Part shown: piece by piece, positions 7,810 to 13,911 of the stretch
How the letters are laid out: every line of letters begins with the position of its first letter
Numbering within the stretch: the first letter of the stretch is position 1
Program-made: the position numbers and the translations under genes
The notes under the pieces: generated by a model
Seen by the model: only the letters and a program-made list of their open reading frames with translations
What the model was told of the DNA's origin: nothing
Database searches by the model: none
NCBI GenBank assembly: GCA_937916025.1
Contig: CALGGX010000123.1
Location: forward strand, 1-15,965
Direction of reading: 5' to 3'
Source of the DNA: an uncultured Selenomonadales bacterium
GTDB lineage: Bacteria; Bacillota_C; Negativicutes; Selenomonadales; Selenomonadaceae
Length of the DNA stretch: 15,965 nucleotides

Positions 7810-7934
7810 TTGCGGCAGGAATTTTTCTCGATATGTCGAATTTTGGCACAAATAATTTTGAGGAGAGTGTTTTTTGTGAACTCGATTTTTAAACACAGGG
7901 GGGGGTTGTAACTAAGCTTTCCTTTGGATTTTTT
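7810..7934. other. Intergenic leader with 8-G tract
   Basis: 125 bases between ybeY and the terminator. It contains GCGGCAGGAATTTTTCTC and TATGTCGAATTTTGG at about 7812-7845, then AT-rich sequence with a GAGGAG, then a run of eight G (7898-7905). I found no promoter with a good -35/-10 pair and no recognised riboswitch. A 28-codon ORF from ATG 7806 has no supporting ribosome binding site. Confidence 0.5.
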
Positions 7935-7967
7935 GAAGCTCTTCACTTCGAGTGGAGGGCTTCTTTT
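7935..7967 (+). terminator. Rho-independent terminator after ybeY
   Basis: A 13-bp stem (left arm 7935-7947 GAAGCTCTTCACT, loop TCG 7948-7950, right arm 7951-7963 AGTGGAGGGCTTC) with two G-U pairs is followed by TTTT. It ends the phoH-ybeY transcript. It lies only 9 bases before the ribosome binding site (AAAGGAG, 7976-7982) of the next gene, so it may also act as a leader terminator for that operon. No convincing promoter fits between it and the next start. Confidence 0.85.
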
Positions 7968-7992
7968 CGTGTTTGAAAGGAGCTGATCAGCC

Positions 7993-8625
7993 ATGAAAAT
8001 TCTTTGTCATCGCGGCAATTGGAATGAGGCGGCGGAAAAAAATTCTCTCGCGGCGTTGAGAAGATCAATCGATCGCGGCTTCGGCTTTGAAAGTGACGTT
8101 CGAGATTATCGCGGCGCGCTCGTGATCTCGCATGACATTGCCGACGACAACTCGCCCGCGCTCGAGGATGTTTTCAAACTGCTGAAAGATGCAAACGATC
8201 AATTTTGCTTTGCGATCAACATCAAGGCGGACGGTCTGGCGATGAAGTTGCGAGATCAATTGCGAGAGTTCGGATTGAAAAATTACTTCGCATTTGACAT
8301 GTCGGTGCCGCAAATGCTGTGGTATCGGACGCTCGGCTTGCGCTTCTTTACGCGGCAGAGCGAGTTTGAAAAGTCGCCGGCGTTGTATGAAGAGGCGGCG
8401 GGCGTTTGGCTCGACGCATTCGACAAAGACGACTGGTTGACGAATGAATTGATTGTCGAGCATCTGTCGAACGGCAAAGAAGTATGCGTCGTCTCTCCGG
8501 AATTGCATGATCGCGAGCCGCATGCGTTGTGGTCGAGATTGAAATCGATCGGCGATCGGAATTTTTATCTCTGCACCGATCTGTCGACGGAAGCCGCGAA
8601 ATTTTTCGGAGGTGAAACGCATTGA
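7993..8625 (+). CDS. GDPD/PI-PLC-like phosphodiesterase, capsule-locus type
   Basis: 210 residues from ATG 7993 after AAAGGAG (7976-7982). It has the signature of the glycerophosphodiester phosphodiesterase-like TIM barrel: H6-R-G, KNSLAAL in place of PENT, E33-S-D35 VRD and S-H47-D48. These cover the general acid-base histidines and two metal ligands. The third ligand, usually Glu in an E-I-K motif, is Asn here (AINIKADG, N76), so metal binding or chemistry may differ. At 210 residues it is shorter than typical GlpQ/UgpQ enzymes (about 240-330), and no signal peptide is seen, so it is probably cytoplasmic. Its stop overlaps the HAD gene start by four bases. By context it may release or trim a phosphoryl-linked precursor for the following nucleotidyltransferases (inference). 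Superfamily moderately secure; substrate unknown. Confidence 0.75.
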   Translation: MKILCHRGNWNEAAEKNSLAALRRSIDRGFGFESDVRDYRGALVISHDIADDNSPALEDVFKLLKDANDQFCFAINIKADGLAMKLRDQLREFGLKNYFAFDMSVPQMLWYRTLGLRFFTRQSEFEKSPALYEEAAGVWLDAFDKDDWLTNELIVEHLSNGKEVCVVSPELHDREPHALWSRLKSIGDRNFYLCTDLSTEAAKFFGGETH

Positions 8626-9254
8626 CGATCAAGGCGATCATTTTTGACATGGACGGCGTGCTGATCGAGGCAAAAGATTGGCATTACGAGGCATTGAACC
8701 GCGCGCTGAATTTGTTCGGCTACAACATCAGCCGCTACGATCATTTGGTGACTTACGACGGTTTGCCGACGCGCATGAAATTGGAAATGCTATCGATGGA
8801 GCGGAACTTGCCGCGCGCGTTGCATGCCTTCATCAACGAGATGAAACAGCAGTACACGATGGAGATCATCTATCAGAAGTGCAAGCCGACGTTCTATCAC
8901 GAATACGCGCTGTCGAAATTGCAGGCGGAAGGCTATCGGCTGTCGGTGGCGTCGAATTCCGTGCGCAACTCTGTCGTGATGATGATGCAAAAAAGCAACC
9001 TCGAGCAGTACATGGAGTTCATGCTCAGCAATCAAGACGTGAAAAAGCCGAAGCCCGATCCTGAAATTTATACCGTGGCGATCGAGCGATTTAATTTGCA
9101 ACCGACGGAGTGTTTGATCGTCGAAGACAATCCGAACGGGATTAAGGCGGCGCAAGGCTCGGGCGGGCATGTTTATCAAGTCGAGACAGTCAAAGACGTG
9201 AACTACCTGGCGTTGAAGGCGGCAATCCGTCAGGCGGAGGAGGGGATCATATGA
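8622..9254 (+). CDS. HAD-superfamily hydrolase (beta-phosphoglucomutase-like subfamily)
   Basis: 210 residues from TTG 8622, overlapping the previous stop by four bases and preceded by CGGAGG with a spacer of about 9 nt. The HAD motifs are complete: motif I FDMDGV (nucleophile D9, D11), motif II S111 in VASNS, motif III lysine K142 in KKPKPDPEIY, and motif IV VEDNPNGI (E168, D169). A helical cap follows motif I (about 15-85). The family covers phosphatases and phosphomutases acting on small phosphorylated sugars or alcohols. Lying between a phosphodiesterase-like gene and two nucleotidyltransferases, it probably dephosphorylates or isomerises the precursor of an activated surface-glycan component (inference). 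The 3' end overlaps the next gene (ATGA at 9251-9254). Family secure. Confidence 0.9.
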   Translation: MTIKAIIFDMDGVLIEAKDWHYEALNRALNLFGYNISRYDHLVTYDGLPTRMKLEMLSMERNLPRALHAFINEMKQQYTMEIIYQKCKPTFYHEYALSKLQAEGYRLSVASNSVRNSVVMMMQKSNLEQYMEFMLSNQDVKKPKPDPEIYTVAIERFNLQPTECLIVEDNPNGIKAAQGSGGHVYQVETVKDVNYLALKAAIRQAEEGII

Positions 9255-9991
9255 ATGTGGTTGTGCCGATGGCGGGCGACAGCAAACTCTTCAAAGAGTC
9301 CGGTTTCAAGTACAACAAGAATTTTACGGAGATCAATCGCAAGCCGCTGTTTCAGCGCGTGTGCGAATCGATCCGGCAACTCCGCGCGGAGCAATTCATC
9401 TTCATCGTCAACAAAGATGACGCGCACAATTACCATATCGGCAAGTCGCTGAAATTGCTGTTGCCGGGCTGTCGTGTGGTGGTGGCGCAAGGGCAGACTC
9501 GCGGCGCGGCGTGCTCAATTCTGCTTGCGGCGGAGTATATCGACAACGACGACGAGCTGGTGATCAGCAACGGCGATCAAATTCTTGAAGCCGATCTGCA
9601 ATCGATTGTCGACAAATTCCGCGCGGAGGATTGGGACGGCGGCATCGTGACGTTTGAATCGGTGCATCCTCGCTGGTCGTACGTGCGGCTTGACGACGAC
9701 GGCTTTGTGATCGAGGCGGCGGAAAAAGATCCGATCAGCAATCATGCGACGACCGGCTTTTATTACGTCAAGCGCGGGAGCGATTTCGTCTCGAGCGTCA
9801 AAAAGATGATCCGCAAAGATGCCGGAGTGAACGGCGTGTATTATGCCTGTCCGGCGTACAACGAGATGGTTTTGCAACAGAAAGTGATCGGGTGTTTCGC
9901 GGTCGACAACGCGCTGTATTATCCGCTGACGACGCCGAAGGAGATCGCCGAATATGAACAGCACGTTCGCAATGTTGAAGGAGTGAGTTGA
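9251..9991 (+). CDS. Nucleotidyltransferase-like protein with diverged signature loop
   Basis: 246 residues from ATG 9251 after GGAGGAGGGG, overlapping the HAD stop. It shares the sugar-nucleotide pyrophosphorylase-type fold with the protein at 10329: PMAG at residues 6-9, RGAACSILLAAEYIDNDD, and the metal Asp D109 in ISNGDQ. The usual loop GxGxR(F)..GY..PKP is altered: G9-D-S-K-L13-F14, with Leu where the paralog has the catalytic Arg (R14), and YNKNF instead of MPKPL, though the lysine (K23) remains. It may use another nucleotide or be a non-catalytic partner. The two proteins align over nearly their whole length and probably arose by duplication. The cupin gene follows immediately. Fold assignment good; substrate unknown. 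Confidence 0.8.
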   Translation: MNVVVPMAGDSKLFKESGFKYNKNFTEINRKPLFQRVCESIRQLRAEQFIFIVNKDDAHNYHIGKSLKLLLPGCRVVVAQGQTRGAACSILLAAEYIDNDDELVISNGDQILEADLQSIVDKFRAEDWDGGIVTFESVHPRWSYVRLDDDGFVIEAAEKDPISNHATTGFYYVKRGSDFVSSVKKMIRKDAGVNGVYYACPAYNEMVLQQKVIGCFAVDNALYYPLTTPKEIAEYEQHVRNVEGVS

Positions 9992-10327
9992 TTGAAGAGC
10001 GGGAAGTTGAAAGACATGGTGCGCGGTTGGTTTGTCGGGAATTTCGAGCCGACGCTGTACCGGACGAACGATGTCGAGGTCGCGGTGAAGGAATACAAAG
10101 CCGGCGATTACGAGGACGCGCATTACCACAAGATCGCGACGGAGATCACGGTCGTGTTGGAAGGTCGGATCAGAATGTTCGGGCGCGAATTCGGACGCGG
10201 TGATATTGTGATTGCCGAGCCGAATGACGTGACGCGTTTCGATGCGTTGACGGACGTCGTGCTGACGGTCGTGAAATTGCCGGGCGCGAATGATGACAAG
10301 TATCTCGCTGAAGAGGAGGAGAATTGA
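9992..10327 (+). CDS. Small cupin-domain protein
   Basis: 111 residues from TTG 9992, 8 nt after GAAGGAG (9977-9983) and directly abutting the preceding stop. Single cupin fold: motif 1 GDYEDAHYHKIATEITVVLEG with H44, H46 and E51, then motif 2 FGRGDIVIAEPNDVTRF. The histidine normally found in motif 2 is missing (region V80-T-R-F83), so only three of the four classical metal ligands are visible. Cupins in surface-polysaccharide clusters act as isomerases or epimerases or have unknown roles. The gene lies between two paralogous nucleotidyltransferases and is co-translated with them. The C-terminus is acidic (EEEEN). Fold confident; reaction unknown. Confidence 0.8.
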   Translation: MKSGKLKDMVRGWFVGNFEPTLYRTNDVEVAVKEYKAGDYEDAHYHKIATEITVVLEGRIRMFGREFGRGDIVIAEPNDVTRFDALTDVVLTVVKLPGANDDKYLAEEEEN

Positions 10328-10328
10328 A

Positions 10329-11087
10329 ATGTTGAATATCGTGGTGCCGATGGCGGGGCGCGGGAGTCGTTTCGCCAATGCCGGCTACAAAATGCCGAAG
10401 CCGCTGATTGACGTGCACGGACATTACATGATCGAGTGCGTGACGAAGAATATTGCGCCGCGCATCGAGCATCGGTTTATCTATCTCTGCTTGGCGGAGC
10501 ATCTCGAAAAATACGATCTGGCGGCAAAGCTCGAGGCGATTGCGCCGAGCTGCGTCGTCGTTCCGGTCGACAGAGTGACCGAAGGCGCGGCTTGCACGGT
10601 TCTGCTCGCGCGCGAGTACATCGATAACGACGATCCGCTCATGATTGCCAATTCCGATCAGTACGTCGACATCGACATCAACGATTATCTCGCGGCGGGC
10701 GAAGGACTCGACGGCTTGATCATGACGATGTTTGCCGACGACAATAAGTGGTCGTTCATTAAATTCGACGAGAATCGGCTGGTGACGATGGTGCGCGAGA
10801 AGGAAGTGATCTCGAACGAGGCGACGGTCGGCATTTACAACTTCGCTCGCGGTCGGGATTACGTGCGCGGCGCGGACGAGATGATCAAGCGCAATCTCCG
10901 AGTCAATAATGAATTTTACGTCGCGCCGGTGTATAATCTGATCATCGAAGACGGATTGCGGATCGGATTTTACAATGTCGGTCGGCTCGACGCGGGGATG
11001 TACGGGCTGGGCGTGCCGGACGATCTGAATAAATTCATTGCAAATCCGATTTCGCGCAAAATTTTCGGAGGCGACGGCGATGTTTGA
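10329..11087 (+). CDS. Sugar-phosphate-type nucleotidyltransferase
   Basis: 252 residues from ATG 10329, preceded by GAGGAGGAG and one base after the cupin stop. It has an intact nucleotidyltransferase signature: MAGRGSRF (8-15, with G10, G12, R14) and GYKMPKPLI (K24). The metal-binding Asp is D110 in ANSDQ, and a second conserved lysine region is REKEVISN. Enzymes of this family join NTP with a sugar-phosphate or small alcohol phosphate, giving an NDP-activated donor and pyrophosphate. The GSRFANAGY..PKPLI form is common in capsule loci. It is a paralog of the protein at 9251, with shared blocks GAAC..LLA.EYIDNDD and IKR..VN. The 3' end overlaps the next gene by 8 bases. I cannot tell the nucleotide or substrate. 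Confidence 0.87.
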   Translation: MLNIVVPMAGRGSRFANAGYKMPKPLIDVHGHYMIECVTKNIAPRIEHRFIYLCLAEHLEKYDLAAKLEAIAPSCVVVPVDRVTEGAACTVLLAREYIDNDDPLMIANSDQYVDIDINDYLAAGEGLDGLIMTMFADDNKWSFIKFDENRLVTMVREKEVISNEATVGIYNFARGRDYVRGADEMIKRNLRVNNEFYVAPVYNLIIEDGLRIGFYNVGRLDAGMYGLGVPDDLNKFIANPISRKIFGGDGDV

Positions 11088-12552
11088 CACGGCGAAGGTT
11101 CAGCGCATGCTGCCGGAACTCGAGCAATTCGTAAGAACGCATTCGGAGATATATCTGCTCGTGCATGGCGGCAACATTCAAAATTTGTTTGCACTGATGA
11201 AGCGACTTCAAAACACTCCGCGCGCATTGCTCGTCAACAGTCCGATGCCGCCGACTCCGCAATCGATCCTCGGCGTTCCGGTGAAAGGCTTCGACGAGTG
11301 CGTTCGCAATTTCAATCCGAAGACGGGCATTGTCATACTCGACAAAAAATCGCCGCCGAATCCGTTGACAAACATTGCAATCGGCATTGTCGGCGGACAA
11401 CAACTCAACATTCCGGCGTTTGCGTTGAACGACGAAGAGTGCATGGCACTTTACGACCGCTTGACGATGTTCCGAGTACTTCAACAATACAACGAGGACG
11501 GGATCGGCATTTTACCGCCAATTGCTTTGTCGCAAAGACTGTCTCGCGGAATGACGACATTTCTTGATCCCCGTTACCAAAACTTAAAAGTGCAATTTAT
11601 TGATACACGTATACGTGCGATGCCGAAATTCGATCTCGACGATACAGGTATTGTTGTGCAAGGACCGATCGACTATAACAACAATTGCACTCTCCAAACT
11701 GTTTTGCAATACCGAACAATATATCCGCACGTTCCGATAGTCATTTCTACATGGCATAATGAAGCGACCGATCAGTTCCGCACGGCTTGTCAAAAAAATT
11801 CGATTGTCATTCTCGAAAACGAATTGCCGTCGACTCCCGGAATGTCACATATTAATTACCAGCTCGAGAGTTCGTTACAGGGAATGAAATATCTCCGTAA
11901 AAATACGGCAGTAAAATTTGCGCTCAAAACTCGTACCGATCAAAGATTTTACAGACATGACTTCCTGATTTATTTCCGAAACATGATTAAGGCATTTCCA
12001 CCGTTCGGCAATAAATTGAAAAAACGCATTTTGGTTTGGGGACATTTTCATAATTCTCTGTGGTGGGCCTTTTTTGTGTCTGATCAATTTTATTTCGGAG
12101 CGATCGAAGATATGTTGAAACTTTTCGGTATATCCAAACAAACATCTGCCGAGACCATTCAATATCTCCGACATCTTAATCATTTTGTAAAATTGGAAAA
12201 CATTGCAAGACGTTATATATGTCCGATACCACATCCCAATCCGCGTCAACTTATGTTAAATCCGAAGGTGAGGCAATTCTACAGAATTTGGGATCGACTT
12301 TACTCTTGCGAGGTATATATAGCAAAAACGTTTTATCGTGAATGTATTGCGCCGATAGAACCCGATACTCTGCTTGAAACGTATTGGAATTTCGTTCGAG
12401 ATTATCTGATATTTGCAGACGGTAATGCGGTTTTGCTGGATTGGCCAAAGTATGAATACAATGCATATGAAGTCAAACATTACTATCACTCGCAGGGAGA
12501 CAAACTCGATCAACCGAATTGGTTGAGTTTTTATCTCGAAGAGATTGATTGA
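11080..12552 (+). CDS. WavE-type lipopolysaccharide glycosyltransferase with extra N-terminal domain
   Basis: 490 residues from ATG 11080, 8 nt after CGGAGG (11066-11071), overlapping the previous gene by 8 bases. Residues about 190-480 match the WavE family: GIVVQGPI (190-197), LQTVLQYRTIYPHVPIVISTWHNE (205-228, split here by no gap), and KTRTDQR (283-289) with D287 as a probable metal or donor Asp. WavE was described in a Vibrio cholerae LPS core cluster as a transferase. Residues 1-170 are additional: a small Rossmann-like segment (IYLLVHGGNIQNLF, then VVLD-type strands) ending with LNDEECMALYDRLTMFR, which resembles the segment often found in front of FkbM methyltransferase domains (recollection). 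From about 11570 on, the DNA is AT-rich with different codon use. It is the last gene of the six-gene module. Family call good; sugar unknown. Confidence 0.8.
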   Translation: MFDTAKVQRMLPELEQFVRTHSEIYLLVHGGNIQNLFALMKRLQNTPRALLVNSPMPPTPQSILGVPVKGFDECVRNFNPKTGIVILDKKSPPNPLTNIAIGIVGGQQLNIPAFALNDEECMALYDRLTMFRVLQQYNEDGIGILPPIALSQRLSRGMTTFLDPRYQNLKVQFIDTRIRAMPKFDLDDTGIVVQGPIDYNNNCTLQTVLQYRTIYPHVPIVISTWHNEATDQFRTACQKNSIVILENELPSTPGMSHINYQLESSLQGMKYLRKNTAVKFALKTRTDQRFYRHDFLIYFRNMIKAFPPFGNKLKKRILVWGHFHNSLWWAFFVSDQFYFGAIEDMLKLFGISKQTSAETIQYLRHLNHFVKLENIARRYICPIPHPNPRQLMLNPKVRQFYRIWDRLYSCEVYIAKTFYRECIAPIEPDTLLETYWNFVRDYLIFADGNAVLLDWPKYEYNAYEVKHYYHSQGDKLDQPNWLSFYLEEID

Positions 12553-12578
12553 CTTATCGACGCATACTCTGATACAAT
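12549..12578 (+). promoter_or_regulatory. Sigma-A-type promoter for the SYLF operon
   Basis: TTGACT (12549-12554, five of six consensus) and TACAAT (12573-12578, five of six) are separated by 18 bases. The -35 overlaps the WavE stop codon. Transcription would start near 12585, about 20 bases before the first gene of the downstream operon. Confidence 0.65.
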
Positions 12579-12606
12579 CACTCGCGATTGGAAGGAGTGA
12601 TGCGCG

Positions 12607-13188
12607 ATGAAAAAATTTTTGTCATTGCTGATGCTCGGAATGTTGCTCGCAATGTCGACGGCGTTTGCGAAGTCGGACGAGTCTGCGGCTCAACAGCGCG
12701 CCGAGATCAGACATATGTCGGCGGAGACTCTCGATCGACTGTATCAAAAATATCCGAACGCGCGCCGTGTAATTCATGAATGTTACGCGTACGCGACTCT
12801 TTCAAATGCCGGAGTGAAAGTTCTGCTCTTCGGAGCTTCTCACGGGCGCGGTCTCGCCGTCAACAATCAAACCGGCGAAGAAGTCTTCATGCGCATGAAG
12901 GAAGTCAGCGGCGGGCTCGGTCTCGGCGCGAAGGAATACGATCTCGTCTTCGTCTTCGACGATAAAGAAGCGTGGGACTCGTTCATCTCCGGCAAGACGC
13001 GCTTCGGCGGCTCGGCAGAGGCAACCGCCAGCGACGGCGTGAGCGGCGGCTCGGTCGAAGGCGCGGATATTGCCGCCAAAGGCACTTGGATCTATCAAAT
13101 GACAACGAAAGGGCTCACGCTCGAGGCTACTCTCAAGGGCACGAAGTTCTATAAAGACAAGAAACTTAACAATTTCAGCGAGGAGTGA
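12607..13188 (+). CDS. Exported lipid-binding SYLF (YSC84-related) domain protein
   Basis: 193 residues from ATG 12607, 9 nt after GAAGGAG (12591-12597). A signal peptide is visible: MKKFLS, a hydrophobic core to about residue 18, and a likely cut after AFA (residue 21). The mature part contains the SYLF/DUF500 features: LDRLYQKYPNARRVI, YATLSNAGV, FGASHGRGLAV, MKEVSGGLGLGAKEYDLVFVFDD and SGKTRFGG. The eukaryotic domain binds phosphoinositides; bacterial members are exported proteins of unknown function, taken to be lipid-associated. It begins an operon with the SIMPL gene (6-base gap, binding site inside its own end). In a diderm it would be periplasmic. Family assignment good; function inferred only by name. 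Confidence 0.87.
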   Translation: MKKFLSLLMLGMLLAMSTAFAKSDESAAQQRAEIRHMSAETLDRLYQKYPNARRVIHECYAYATLSNAGVKVLLFGASHGRGLAVNNQTGEEVFMRMKEVSGGLGLGAKEYDLVFVFDDKEAWDSFISGKTRFGGSAEATASDGVSGGSVEGADIAAKGTWIYQMTTKGLTLEATLKGTKFYKDKKLNNFSEE

Positions 13189-13194
13189 TCGGCA

Positions 13195-13911
13195 ATGAAA
13201 AAAATATTGGCGGCATTGGTATTGTTGCTCGCAATGAATGCAAACAACGCGACTTCGGCGGCAACTGCCGAAGAACATCTGCCGACTCTGTCTGTGAGCG
13301 GCGAGGGAATTGTTGAGGCGGCTCCCGATCGGGCAACGATCTCAATCGGCGTCGTCACGCAGGATCGAGACGCCACGCAAGCCTCCGCATCAAATGCAAA
13401 ATCCGCGCAAAGCATTGTCAACGCGATCGTCGGACTCGGCATCGAGCGCAGGAATATTCATACCGGCGATTACAATTTCCGCCCGACATATCGGCAGGAA
13501 GAAAGCCGCCGCCATGAGATCAGCGGCTACGTCGTCAGCAACTCCGTCAACGTCACCGTCGACAATCTCGAGCTCGTCGGCAAGATCATCGACGCCGCAC
13601 TCGCCAATGGCGCGAACAACATCAACTCTCTCGACTTTGGCTTTAAAGATCAGAAATCACTCCGAGATCAGGCGTTGGTCGTCGCAATCAAAGATGCTCG
13701 ACGCAAGGCTGAACTCGTCGCGCGCGAACTCGGCAAATCAATCGTCTCGGTGCAGGAAGTCAATGTAAATGACGGCGGATTTTTCGGCATGCAACGCAAT
13801 GCAAAGATGATGGCAACGGTCGAAATGTCCATGGACGCCGCCACTCCGATCGAAGCCGGAACGCTCGCATGCTCCGCATCGGTGCATGTCACATTCGTAC
13901 TGAGTAAATGA
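13195..13911 (+). CDS. Exported SIMPL (DUF541) domain protein
   Basis: 238 residues from ATG 13195, 9 nt after AGGAG (13181-13185). A signal peptide occupies about residues 1-23 (MKKILAALVLLLAMNANNA, then TSAATA). The mature region shows the SIMPL pattern: LSVSGEGIVEAAPDRATISIGVVT, IVNAIVGLGIERRNIHTGDYNFRPTY, ISGYVVSNSVNVTV, ALANGANNINSLDFGF and ARRKAELVARELGK, ending with a beta strand (ASVHVTFVLSK). The related E. coli YggE and Brucella BP26 are periplasmic or outer-membrane proteins of unclear role, linked in E. coli to oxidative stress. The last four bases overlap the acyltransferase start (ATGA). Confidence 0.92.
   Translation: MKKILAALVLLLAMNANNATSAATAEEHLPTLSVSGEGIVEAAPDRATISIGVVTQDRDATQASASNAKSAQSIVNAIVGLGIERRNIHTGDYNFRPTYRQEESRRHEISGYVVSNSVNVTVDNLELVGKIIDAALANGANNINSLDFGFKDQKSLRDQALVVAIKDARRKAELVARELGKSIVSVQEVNVNDGGFFGMQRNAKMMATVEMSMDAATPIEAGTLACSASVHVTFVLSK

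Noticed and set aside
7806..7892. 28-codon ORF starting in the ybeY stop
   Set aside because: There is no convincing ribosome binding site and no recognisable sequence, and it covers an intergenic element.
10290..10328. Upstream extension of the second nucleotidyltransferase, and likewise 11038-11079 for the WavE gene
   Set aside because: ATG 10329 and ATG 11080 each follow a strong Shine-Dalgarno sequence, and 10329 starts directly before the conserved nucleotide-binding strand.
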